From the IMG/VR virus record IMGVR_UViG_3300025101_000178, positions 1 through 24,610 of that record: DNA of 24,610 bases, one strand, 5' to 3'. Every line of letters begins with the position of its first letter. The first letter of the stretch is position 1. Positions 15,034 through 22,490 of this stretch are shown one piece after another. The translations under genes were made by a program, and so were the position numbers. The notes under the pieces were generated by a model. The model worked only from the letters and a program-made list of their open reading frames with translations. It had not been told where the DNA came from and did no database searches. This DNA comes from a virus.

Positions 15034-16983
15034 ATGAAGAAAGATGTATATCCAGACGTAAGAATTGAAATCATTTCTGAAGGTCTCACAAAGAAAATAT
15101 TAGAAAGCTCAGGAAGCCCAGCTCCATCTGTATACGGTGAAGAACAACCTGAAGGTAAAAACTTGCCTAACGTAAGTATTAAGGGCAAAAACAAAGAGCT
15201 ACAATCTGTGTTAGAAACATCTAACAAAAAGCCAACGTATACTGGTTTAGTTAAAGAAGCTATACAAGAACTTCGCAAGGATAATCATAATAAAGGAACA
15301 GGGTCACAGCAGAACTTTGGTGACTTGACCACAGGTCAAATGGACCCTCAAACTAAAAAAAGACCCGGTACACCATTTACAAGAATGACTGACTCAGACC
15401 CAGATAAATATGGTTCACCAGACCAGTTCATAGTCACACCTCCTAAAGATGCTGATGCAGGAGTGCAAAGTACGGCATCTAGAAGAAAAGGTATTGAAAG
15501 TCAAGTGGCATCTCAAACTCAGAACATGGTCAAGGAAGCCGTACAAGAACTACGGAAGGAAAAAGCGTATGACCCAATGGGTGGAGTGATGGGTAGTAAA
15601 CCAAAAGACGCTCCCGTAACACAAAGAGAAAATGTATATGAATCAGCAGCATTAGCTGGGATAGACCCGTCAGGAGCTAGAAGACCTGAATCAGTACCTC
15701 CTAGTGAAAGAGCAGATGTTAAAGAAGCATTAGCTACTGCACCTACTCCTGTAGCACCCGCCTATGGCGATACTCCTACGACATCAAGAGAAAATGTATA
15801 TGAAGAAGCTAAATTACAAGGCATAACTTCGTATGGTCCTTATCAAACTTATGGTGGTGGTACATCCGCACCCACTGGTGAGGAAGCTGCTTTTGGTTCA
15901 GGTAGTCCATACTCTAGAACTGCAGAAGGACTTGGTAGTGGTACAACAGAAAGTATAGACTATAGACCTCAAGATAAAAAAACAACTGCTAAAGACACAG
16001 ACGCTGCAAGCATATCAGATATTTCAGCACTAACAGGCACAGGTACTCAGTCAGGAACTAGAGACCCTAAAGGGTTTGATTCTTCTGCTGTAAGTGCCAT
16101 CGCTGCACGAGAGGCTGCTGCCCCAACAGGCGGAGCTGGTAAAAAAGAAGATAAAGCACCAGCAACACCAACGCCTTCATTAGTGGGTGGACCAGATGTT
16201 GATGAAGATGTCTTAGAAGGTAGAAGCAGTGGTACTCTACCACCAGACGAATCAACTAAGGGTGCCAAAGGCACTGAAGGTACTGGGGACGTAGATGCAA
16301 CATCTAGTGAAATAGCAGAAGATGTTACTGGTACAGCACCAGAACCTTCTTCAACACCAGATATAGACCCTAAGATTACATCAGAGCTTGGCTTAGGAGT
16401 AAGGGCTAACCCTGAATTAACTAGACCTAAAGGTGCTGGTGGACAGTTATTACCTGAGTTTGGTTCATCAGGATACTTTGATGCAATACTATCAATAGGT
16501 GAGGGTGGTAAAAACGTAGAAGCTAATTATGGTGTAACAGGTTCGGAAGACGGACAAATTTCACCGTTATCAGAGTTCTTATCTTTATATGCACAGAACC
16601 CACAATTTGACCAAAGCAAATTTTTAGATAACTTAGGTATCAAACAACCTGAAGCACCTGAACCAGAAAAAGCTGATATAGAAAAAGCTAATCCGTTCAA
16701 GGCATCATTAAAGAAACAAGCACCTCCGATGGCTATGACAATGAATAAGCCAGCTAACATGGGTGTAGGCATGCAACAACCAGTAGTGACTGGTGCAGGC
16801 ACTATGAAGAATACAGAGAAAGCTGTAGCGGCTAACAAGCCAGCAGCAGTGGGGGCATCTAAAAAAACTAAAGCTACTAAAAGAAAAGCAGGTTCTATAG
16901 CAGAACTCGCTAAGAAAGCTCTAATAAAAAAGGGTATGGTTTGGGATATAACTAATAATAGTTGGGTTCCAATAAGGAAATAA
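15034..16983 (+). CDS. Large disordered, probably virion-associated protein
   Basis: A 649-residue protein rich in Pro, Thr, Gly, Ser, Lys and Asp, with no recognisable enzyme domain. Internal repeats: LVKEAIQELRK (72-82) and MVKEAVQELRK (165-175), and the pair TQRENVYESAALAGI (196-210) and TSRENVYEEAKLQGI (250-264). A folded-looking segment lies near residues 455-550 (ELTRPKGAGGQLLPEFGSSG, YFDAILSIGEGGKNVEANYG, then SEFLSLYAQNPQFDQSKFLD). The C-terminus is basic (KKTKATKRKAGSIAELAKKA) and ends WDITNNSWVPIRK. The layout suggests a tether: ordered helices linked by flexible stretches, ending in a basic anchor. It sits between protease and a 1186-residue relative in style. Function unknown. Confidence 0.75.
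   Translation: MKKDVYPDVRIEIISEGLTKKILESSGSPAPSVYGEEQPEGKNLPNVSIKGKNKELQSVLETSNKKPTYTGLVKEAIQELRKDNHNKGTGSQQNFGDLTTGQMDPQTKKRPGTPFTRMTDSDPDKYGSPDQFIVTPPKDADAGVQSTASRRKGIESQVASQTQNMVKEAVQELRKEKAYDPMGGVMGSKPKDAPVTQRENVYESAALAGIDPSGARRPESVPPSERADVKEALATAPTPVAPAYGDTPTTSRENVYEEAKLQGITSYGPYQTYGGGTSAPTGEEAAFGSGSPYSRTAEGLGSGTTESIDYRPQDKKTTAKDTDAASISDISALTGTGTQSGTRDPKGFDSSAVSAIAAREAAAPTGGAGKKEDKAPATPTPSLVGGPDVDEDVLEGRSSGTLPPDESTKGAKGTEGTGDVDATSSEIAEDVTGTAPEPSSTPDIDPKITSELGLGVRANPELTRPKGAGGQLLPEFGSSGYFDAILSIGEGGKNVEANYGVTGSEDGQISPLSEFLSLYAQNPQFDQSKFLDNLGIKQPEAPEPEKADIEKANPFKASLKKQAPPMAMTMNKPANMGVGMQQPVVTGAGTMKNTEKAVAANKPAAVGASKKTKATKRKAGSIAELAKKALIKKGMVWDITNNSWVPIRK
15247..15558 (+). repeat. Repeated KEA-type amphipathic helix (two copies)
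   Basis: Copies at 15247-15279 and 15526-15558 encode VKEA(I/V)QELRK. The DNA differs at many synonymous positions (for example AAAGAAGCT against AAGGAAGCC), so the protein motif rather than the DNA appears conserved. Related motifs occur in the next protein at about 17296 and 20209. Confidence 0.6.
15619..15825 (+). repeat. RENVYE coding repeat (two copies)
   Basis: Copies at 15619-15663 and 15781-15825 encode T-x-RENVYE-x-A-x-L-x-GI. The core AGAGAAAATGTATATGAA is identical in both, unlike the KEA repeat, suggesting a more recent duplication. Confidence 0.6.
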
Positions 16984-16986
16984 TCA

Positions 16987-19900
16987 ATGGCTAAAAGAGA
17001 ATCTATAGTACCCGGATTGGGTAAAAAGCAGGCGGCTGTCTTTGAAAATAGAGAAGCAAGACAGTTGGAACACAAAAGACACCTTGATGAATTAGGGTTT
17101 CCACAAGAGCAAGATAAACATGGAAGACCTGAACTAGAAGCTGCCTCTCTTAGATACGCCCCTGTAAGTTACGATGACCCAGAAAACCCAACACCTTCTA
17201 GAGTAGTGAACCAAGCAGGACAAGATTTAGCTGATTCTAATGAAACTCCTAATAAGATGGTGCTTAATAAAGAAGATTTACTAGACGTATCTGCTATTGT
17301 AAAAGAAGCTATGGATGAAGTATTTATACAGAAAGATAAGGGTCCTATTGGATTTGTAAAACCTGAAACAAAAGCATCTGGATTAAAGGGTCTGTTTAGG
17401 GGTGCTGGTAAACTTTTACCATGGGCTGCTCCGTTACTTTTTAACCCTGTTAGTAAAGTAGCTTTAGGAATAGTATCTAAACCAGTTCTTATAGGAGCGG
17501 GTATTGGATATGCTGCATGGAAAGGTTGGGATGCCATAGAAGAGGCTTTTGAATCAGATTCAGAAAGGGCAGCAACAGTTGAAAAGATTTCTAAAGTGCC
17601 TTATAATCTTAGGACTGATTCGCAACAAAGAGACTTAAAAGAAGCCTTGGATGAATTATGGGGTAAGAAATTTGGGTTAGGCTCTACAGGTGGTGAGTAT
17701 ATAGATGGGCAAACTAATTTTGCAACTCCAGCGGATATGACTGCTTACTTTAATACACTCTATGATGGACAAGGAAATATTCCTATAGTACAGATTGATG
17801 AATTTACTGAACAATTTGCTGCTCCAGATAACGCAGCAAGAAGAGCTGAAATGGGTATAGTTGGAAAAGTCTTTGAATCAGTTGGTGAAGATGCTGCAAA
17901 ATTGATGGGTGCTTTATTTGGTACAGACACCGGAGATACAATTTCTTTTGAAGACTTTAATACAAGCATGCAGAATGCTGCAAAAAATGACGCTCTTTTA
18001 GTTGATGATAAAGCAACCACTAAAAATATTCTTCAAGGTATGATTGACATCGAAGAACTTCCTAAAGATTCAAATATAATAGATAAAGTAAAAAATAATG
18101 TTGGACAGTTTACTGAAAACTTAAAACAAAATATTCCGGGTATAGGACTTGATATTGAAATAGGTTCTAATTTAAAAACGGATGATTTAGTAGATATGGA
18201 TGTGCCAGTCTTAGACATGCAAGGTATGGGCACAGCAGGTGCTGCAGTAGGGCTAGATGCATCACAACAAGCAGCTGCAACTAAAACAGCATTGGAAAAA
18301 CCTAAACAATTGAGAGATATACAATCACAAATAGGTTCTGCTATGGCAGGAACAGGACAAACTCCTACTGCACAGCAAGAAGCTAGAACCAAGTTTGAAA
18401 GCCCCACTTTACAAATAGCAGCAGATAAAAGAGCTAAAGAAATGGAGAAGCCTATAACACCTCCACCTCCTACTCCTACACCTCCTGCAGGTAGTAGAAA
18501 TACACAAGCTGATTTACAGAGCACAGCTGCAATGACACCGCCCACATTAAAACCATCAGGCACAGCTGCTTTAGGTTCTACATCTAAAGGAAGAACATTA
18601 TCTGTAGACGAAGGTCTAATAGATGGTAAACAATTTGGAACTATATCAGGACCGGGTACTGCAGACTACAGAATACAAGTTAACTCTAAGACTTATCCTA
18701 AAGCTAAACCCGGTGAGGTTATTACATTAAGTAAGATGGATACATATCAAGCATGGATAGAAAAAGCTGAAGGAGAAGGAGCTATGGCTAAGGTACAACT
18801 AGATAGGGTATCTGACTTAGCTGCTATGATGCACGATATATTAGAAGATGGTGATGAGTTGCCCGGATGGATTCAAAACAAGATATCAGATTCATTACAC
18901 AATCTAGAAGCATCTATATCTCATGTGATGTATGATGAAAAAGAAGAACAAGGGCTTGTCAAATCAAAACAAGTATTCCACGATTTTTTAGCCAAAGCCC
19001 CTCAAACTAGGGGCAATCTTCTAGAGAACGAAGTGTTCTTGCAGAAGTTTTTGGGATTAGGATTGTTAGGTAAGCTCGCCCCAAAGGTAGCTAAATTTTT
19101 AACTGGTGGTCTTTTGTTTGGAGGAGCTGCAAAAAAAGGTAGCAAAATAGTAGGTGAAAAAGTTAAAGAAGAAACTAAAAAGAAAGGTGTTAACAAAACA
19201 CTTCTTGGATTAGGAGCTTTATCTACAGCAGGTGTTGCGGGGGTACTTGGATATCAACCACCATCACTAGAAAGAGATGAAGCCTTAAAAGAATATAATA
19301 GTTTACCTGAGACACTTAAAAGAGGTATAGACAATCAAATAAAACCTAAAGCCCAAGAAGCTCTTGACATGTTACCAGACCCTGTTAAAGAAGTAGGTTC
19401 AAATGCTTTTGATGCAATAGCTGGTGTAGTAGATAATATAAAAAGAGGTGGTGAGTTCAAAGGACTAACAGCAGAACAAGTGCAAGACATTGGAGCTTCT
19501 GATAGAGGAGCAGACTATAGTTCTCCTGCAGACCCTAATATAGTAAGAAGAGGCACAGAACTAGATATTAACTTTAAACCTGCTAGTTACATTATGCCTA
19601 TATATGACACAAGTCCTGAAGCAAATGCTAGAGTAAGAGCTGGTGGCTCTGAAAGCATTATAGGATACTCTAGTCCAGCAGGTGATGTAATGCTAAATAA
19701 ACCTGTATCATCCATGGGACAACTACCAACACAATTATCTAAACAAGACCCACCTAAAACTGGTGGAAACTTTGCAGGAGCTCTTGCGGGGCTACAAAGT
19801 CAAACAAGCACTGACAAACCATATACACCACCCGCACCATCAGGAGGACCTAGTAAACTATCTACAGGAGCAGGCAGTGACTATGCTAGTATTTATGGTA

Positions 19901-20547
19901 AAGATTTTGCAGATAGAGGCGTGGGAGACTCTCCTTATAAAGGGGGTACAGATGCCGCAGAGATAGCAGCAGACCCTGCTAAATATTATGGGAACATTGC
20001 AGGCTATGCAGATGGTAAACCAATTACATTTGATGAAGCAACAGCAGAAGCATCAAAGGCTAAAGCTGGTACTGAAGGGGTTCCGATGGAAGATACGTTT
20101 GAACTTCCTAAACCTCCTAATCCTGAAGATGCAGTTCCAGACCCTGTTCAATTTGATACATTAGAAGAAGCTCAAAGAACTTTATTTCCAGATTCTTTTG
20201 AAAACGCAATAGTAAAAGAAGCTGTATCTGAATTTTTAAGTAAAGCAAAAAAGAAGGGTGGCAGGAAGAAAGACCCTCGTCTTGAAAGAGCTGGAGTAGA
20301 AGGCTACAATAAACCTAAGAGAACTCCTAAACATCCGAAGAAGTCTCACATAGTTGTGGCTAAAGAAGGTAATAAAATAAAGACTATACGTTACGGAGAA
20401 CAAGGTGCTAAGACTGCCGGTGACCCAAAGAAAGGTGAGTCTGCAAAGATGAAAAAGAAACGAAAATCATTCAAAGCACGACATGCAAAAAACATTAAGC
20501 GTGGTAAGATGTCAGCAGCTTACTGGGCAGACAAATCGAAATGGTAG
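16987..20547 (+). CDS. Giant composite protein; candidate internal/ejected virion protein
   Basis: A 1186-residue mosaic. An N-terminal basic region is followed by a KEA helix (IVKEAMDEV, residues 104-112); a Gly/Ala hydrophobic stretch (about 137-178: LLPWAAPLLFNPVSKVALGI, VLIGAGIGYAAW); acidic helices; Pro/Thr/Gln linkers; a helical unit at about 609-651 (MMHDILEDGDELPGWIQNKI), a pattern I recall in many marine phage proteins; and two more hydrophobic segments (about 686-712 FLGLGLLGKLAPKVAKFLTG and 737-757 LLGLGALSTAGVAGVLGY). It closes with a second KEA helix (1075-1083) and a Lys/Arg-rich 100-residue module (KPKRTPKHPKKSHIVVAKEG, ARHAKNIKRGKMSAAYWADK) that in other phages I recall as a stand-alone small protein. 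Membrane-active segments plus a DNA-binding-like end suit an ejection protein; tape measure is an alternative. SD AAGGA at 16974. Confidence 0.72.
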   Translation: MAKRESIVPGLGKKQAAVFENREARQLEHKRHLDELGFPQEQDKHGRPELEAASLRYAPVSYDDPENPTPSRVVNQAGQDLADSNETPNKMVLNKEDLLDVSAIVKEAMDEVFIQKDKGPIGFVKPETKASGLKGLFRGAGKLLPWAAPLLFNPVSKVALGIVSKPVLIGAGIGYAAWKGWDAIEEAFESDSERAATVEKISKVPYNLRTDSQQRDLKEALDELWGKKFGLGSTGGEYIDGQTNFATPADMTAYFNTLYDGQGNIPIVQIDEFTEQFAAPDNAARRAEMGIVGKVFESVGEDAAKLMGALFGTDTGDTISFEDFNTSMQNAAKNDALLVDDKATTKNILQGMIDIEELPKDSNIIDKVKNNVGQFTENLKQNIPGIGLDIEIGSNLKTDDLVDMDVPVLDMQGMGTAGAAVGLDASQQAAATKTALEKPKQLRDIQSQIGSAMAGTGQTPTAQQEARTKFESPTLQIAADKRAKEMEKPITPPPPTPTPPAGSRNTQADLQSTAAMTPPTLKPSGTAALGSTSKGRTLSVDEGLIDGKQFGTISGPGTADYRIQVNSKTYPKAKPGEVITLSKMDTYQAWIEKAEGEGAMAKVQLDRVSDLAAMMHDILEDGDELPGWIQNKISDSLHNLEASISHVMYDEKEEQGLVKSKQVFHDFLAKAPQTRGNLLENEVFLQKFLGLGLLGKLAPKVAKFLTGGLLFGGAAKKGSKIVGEKVKEETKKKGVNKTLLGLGALSTAGVAGVLGYQPPSLERDEALKEYNSLPETLKRGIDNQIKPKAQEALDMLPDPVKEVGSNAFDAIAGVVDNIKRGGEFKGLTAEQVQDIGASDRGADYSSPADPNIVRRGTELDINFKPASYIMPIYDTSPEANARVRAGGSESIIGYSSPAGDVMLNKPVSSMGQLPTQLSKQDPPKTGGNFAGALAGLQSQTSTDKPYTPPAPSGGPSKLSTGAGSDYASIYGKDFADRGVGDSPYKGGTDAAEIAADPAKYYGNIAGYADGKPITFDEATAEASKAKAGTEGVPMEDTFELPKPPNPEDAVPDPVQFDTLEEAQRTLFPDSFENAIVKEAVSEFLSKAKKKGGRKKDPRLERAGVEGYNKPKRTPKHPKKSHIVVAKEGNKIKTIRYGEQGAKTAGDPKKGESAKMKKKRKSFKARHAKNIKRGKMSAAYWADKSKW

Positions 20548-20553
20548 GATAAC

Positions 20554-20787
20554 ATGGATTACGCAGAAACTATATTTAATCAAATACTTGAAAAAGCTAA
20601 AAGAAAAAAACGAAAGAAGTCTACTGTAAACAAAGCAGGAAACTACACTAAACCGGGTATGAGGAAACGAATGTTTCAACGAATCAAAGCTGGTTCTAAA
20701 GGTGGTGCTAAGGGACAATGGTCTGCTAGGAAAGCACAACTACTTGCACAACGATATAAGAAAGCTGGAGGAGGCTACAGGAACTAA
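20554..20787 (+). CDS. Small very basic phage protein
   Basis: A 77-residue, strongly Lys/Arg-rich protein. An N-terminal amphipathic helix with a basic tail (YAETIFNQILEKAKRKKRKK) is followed by a conserved-looking block GNYTKPGMRKRMFQRIKAGS then WSARKAQLLAQRYKKAGGGY. I recall this block from marine phages, but cannot give a family name or function. Charge suggests nucleic-acid contact, perhaps within the virion. AGGA (20546-20549) overlaps the preceding stop. It is in the same frame as the giant gene, separated by one stop and two codons, and overlaps the next ATG by one base. Confidence 0.85.
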   Translation: MDYAETIFNQILEKAKRKKRKKSTVNKAGNYTKPGMRKRMFQRIKAGSKGGAKGQWSARKAQLLAQRYKKAGGGYRN

Positions 20788-21056
20788 TGGCTAAGAAGAA
20801 GTCACAGAAGTCCCTAAAGAATTGGGGTGACCAAGATTGGGATTACGTTTCTGAAGGTGATAAAAAGAAACCTAAGAAGAAGCGTGGTAGATACTTGCCT
20901 AAGTCTGTGCGTAGAAGCCTAACACCCGGACAGAAAGCCGCGACTAATAGAAAGAAACGTAAGGCAGGTGGTGTAGGAAGCCGAGCTAAATATTCAAAGA
21001 AGGTAGCTAAGAAAGTTAGTAGCGTATCTAAACTTATAAAATACTTATCCAACTAA
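20787..21056 (+). CDS. Second small very basic phage protein
   Basis: An 89-residue Lys/Arg-rich protein. It opens with WGDQDWDYVSEGDKKKPKKK, then GRYLPKSVRRSLTPGQKAAT and NRKKRKAGGVGSRAKYSKKV, a pattern I associate with small phage proteins of unknown role, and ends with a short hydrophobic helix (VSSVSKLIKYLSN). It starts in a one-base TAATG overlap with the previous basic gene, so the two are coupled and probably act together. Its net positive charge points to DNA or RNA binding. There are no catalytic residues. Confidence 0.85.
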   Translation: MAKKKSQKSLKNWGDQDWDYVSEGDKKKPKKKRGRYLPKSVRRSLTPGQKAATNRKKRKAGGVGSRAKYSKKVAKKVSSVSKLIKYLSN

Positions 21057-21068
21057 TCCAAACTATTG

Positions 21069-21088
21069 TATAATAATAATACAGGAGG
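21069..21088 (+). promoter_or_regulatory. -10 box and SD for the cysteine-rich gene
   Basis: TATAAT at 21069-21074, followed by AGGAGG at 21083-21088, eight bases before the ATG at 21097. The transcript leader would be short and begin close to the SD. The -35 (TTATCC, 21045-21050) is weak. The perfect SD predicts strong translation of the metallothionein-like protein. Confidence 0.45.
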
Positions 21089-21096
21089 GTTAATCT

Positions 21097-21288
21097 ATGA
21101 CTGAACAATATATATGCGAGTGCGAATGTGAGTTAGACGTTCAATGCGAAGAGGGGACGTGCAAGAAAGATGAATGTGAATCGGATGAGTGTTTATCTAC
21201 ATGTTCAAATGAACCAGAAGAATATGAATGTTGTGGCGAGAATTGCTGTAACAATGATGATATTGTATACGATGAATTTGGTTGCTAG
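21097..21288 (+). CDS. Metallothionein-like acidic 13-cysteine protein
   Basis: A 63-residue protein with 13 cysteines (7, 9, 11, 17, 22, 27, 32, 36, 45, 46, 50, 51, 63), no His, and about a third Asp/Glu. The spacing includes C-x-C-x-C near the start (ICECECELD), C-x4-C ladders (QCEEGTCKKDECESDECLST) and two CC pairs (YECCGENCC), typical of metal-thiolate cluster proteins rather than zinc fingers, which pair cysteines around a folded loop. No signal peptide is present, so it should stay in the reducing cytoplasm and bind metal rather than form disulfides. It has a perfect SD and its own -10 box. It does not align by eye to a known bacterial metallothionein, so metal binding is inferred from composition. 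Confidence 0.78.
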   Translation: MTEQYICECECELDVQCEEGTCKKDECESDECLSTCSNEPEEYECCGENCCNNDDIVYDEFGC

Positions 21289-21639
21289 ATGAGATATCGA
21301 ATTGAAAAACCTAAGAGCCCTGTAAAAAAAAGACTAGGAGCACAGTCACAAATAGTGGCTATGCCTTTTAAAGATAATAACAGAGCCGATAAGATTGATG
21401 AAATTAATCTAGGAGGGAATATGTCTATATGGCATGTGACGCTTGAGACAGGCTATGAAGAAGTAGTCTTTGCTGAAAGCTACAAGGAAGCTGTCGAAAA
21501 AGCTGAACACAATCAAGATAACCCAACTTATAAAACAAGTGGGTTTGAAATATTTTATACTCTGATAAAAGATATTAGAGATATAAGAGATGACTTAGAA
21601 AGAATAAAACAAGTAATTAAAATACCAGAGGAAGAATAG
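21289..21639 (+). CDS. Unrecognised small protein with two possible starts
   Basis: Read from the ATG at 21289, which abuts the previous TAG (TAGATG), the product is 116 residues. A second in-frame ATG at 21421 has a far better SD (AGGAGG, 21411-21416) and gives 72 residues starting MSIWHVTLETGYEEVVFAES. The shorter form looks like a compact beta-alpha-beta unit in which VVFAESYKEAVEKA resembles the A-x-S-x-x-E-A pattern of small phage proteins, followed by a charged helix (IRDIRDDLERIKQVIKI). The first 44 residues are basic and lack clear structure. Both forms may be made, the long one by reinitiation. Function unknown. Confidence 0.65.
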   Translation: MRYRIEKPKSPVKKRLGAQSQIVAMPFKDNNRADKIDEINLGGNMSIWHVTLETGYEEVVFAESYKEAVEKAEHNQDNPTYKTSGFEIFYTLIKDIRDIRDDLERIKQVIKIPEEE

Positions 21640-21640
21640 A

Positions 21641-21928
21641 ATGGCACATTTTGAAATACATAGAGATGTTTTAGATGCACAAGCTCAGTGGATATACACT
21701 AAAGGTGATGGCACAGAGATATGTGTAGAAGGGCAGTATGGGACAGGTAAATATGTTTACTCTACTGCTGGGGCTAAAGGCTATTGGACAGATGCTGTAA
21801 TAGCAAATAAACTATCTCCAAGTGCTTTACTTTCAGCTCTTGCTACTGAAGTAGGAGAGAGTGTAGGAGACATAACATTTGATACTAGTCTGTGTAGGAA
21901 CGAAAATCCTGTAACTGAAGCAGGCTAG
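21641..21928 (+). CDS. Unrecognised small protein
   Basis: A 95-residue protein I cannot assign. It starts one base after the preceding stop with GAGGAAG as SD. The first half is beta-rich with many aromatics (AQWIYTKGDGTEICVEGQYG, KYVYSTAGAKGYWTD), the middle is a helix (SPSALLSALATEVGES), and the end is unstructured. It resembles a small globular domain. It is the last + strand gene before the minus-strand HNH gene; a short AAAGA/TCTTT inverted repeat (21930-21943) marks the convergent junction. Confidence 0.72.
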   Translation: MAHFEIHRDVLDAQAQWIYTKGDGTEICVEGQYGTGKYVYSTAGAKGYWTDAVIANKLSPSALLSALATEVGESVGDITFDTSLCRNENPVTEAG

Positions 21929-21934
21929 GAAAGA

Positions 21935-22303
21935 CTAATCTTTAGGGGCACCACCATGAACATCAATAGCAGACTTAGCACCTTCTTTTTTAACCCTGTA
22001 AGTATCAGTTTGAGCATGGCAATTAGGACATACCAACTGCAAGTTCTTTTCGCTATTATCATTATGGTCACCGTTTTTATGGTCAAGTTCTAAGGGGATA
22101 TCTTCTTGCATCCAATAAGCCAATCCACATATAGCACATACAGGTTCAAGAATACGTTCTCTGATAAGACGTATCTTCAACTTGTCACTTTGCATAGGAA
22201 CCTTATTAGAAAGATAATCTTCAATCGGTCTAGCTTTCTGAATGTCGTATTTAGTTTTTACAAATGGTGGAACACCAGATTTTCTAATTTTCTTGATTTG
22301 CAT
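21935..22303 (-). CDS. HNH endonuclease
   Basis: A 122-residue nuclease of the small HNH type found free-standing in phages. The core has CAICG (Cys56, Cys59), then LELDHKNGDHNDN with Asp74-His75 as catalytic/metal residues, NLQLVCPNCHAQTD giving Cys92, Cys95 and His96. The four cysteines form the structural zinc site and the beta-beta-alpha metal fold cuts DNA. It is the only confident gene on the minus strand, with its own SD (AAAGG, five bases from the ATG) and its own -10 boxes, consistent with a separately acquired, perhaps homing-type element. It could instead act in packaging, but it is far from the terminase. Confidence 0.88.
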   Translation of the reverse strand: MQIKKIRKSGVPPFVKTKYDIQKARPIEDYLSNKVPMQSDKLKIRLIRERILEPVCAICGLAYWMQEDIPLELDHKNGDHNDNSEKNLQLVCPNCHAQTDTYRVKKEGAKSAIDVHGGAPKD

Positions 22304-22327
22304 GTTTACCTTTTTCTAAAAAGTATG

Positions 22328-22345
22328 TTATACTATATTATACTA
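22328..22345 (-). promoter_or_regulatory. Tandem -10 boxes for the HNH gene
   Basis: TTATACTA occurs twice ten bases apart (22328-22335, 22338-22345). On the minus strand this reads TAGTATAA twice, and the outer copy gives a perfect TATAAT (22342 down to 22337). The -35 is weak. On the + strand the same repeats give TATACT, so the region might serve both directions. Confidence 0.4.
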
Positions 22346-22379
22346 AGTAAATTAATAAAACTAAAAAGACGGAGGTACA

Positions 22380-22463
22380 TTGGAAGTACAGGACATAGTA
22401 AAGTTCTTTTTTGGGTTTGTATTCATCACTGCATTCCTACAAGGGTTCTTGTCAGCATTTTAA
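22380..22463 (+). CDS. 27-residue membrane peptide
   Basis: A very small gene with a TTG start, GGAGG (22371-22375) four bases upstream. The product starts MEVQDIVKFFFGFVFITAFL and ends in a short hydrophobic QGFLSAF. Residues about 8-27 would span a membrane once. Phages often carry such peptides as early membrane-acting or host-modulating factors, or as spanin/holin-like parts, but this one has no recognisable family. It is compact between the HNH gene's divergent promoter and the next small gene. TTG is supported by its use for the reductase. Confidence 0.5.
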   Translation: MEVQDIVKFFFGFVFITAFLQGFLSAF

Positions 22464-22490
22464 ATAAAATAAATAGTGGGGGGTCTTTAA

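Noticed and set aside
16527-17075. 182-residue minus-strand open frame
   Set aside because: Spans the junction of two confident + strand genes; hydrophobic composition is an artefact of Lys/Ala-rich codons on the other strand.
18033-18563. 176-residue minus-strand open frame
   Set aside because: Antisense to the low-complexity part of the giant gene; Cys/Ser/Pro-rich and no SD.
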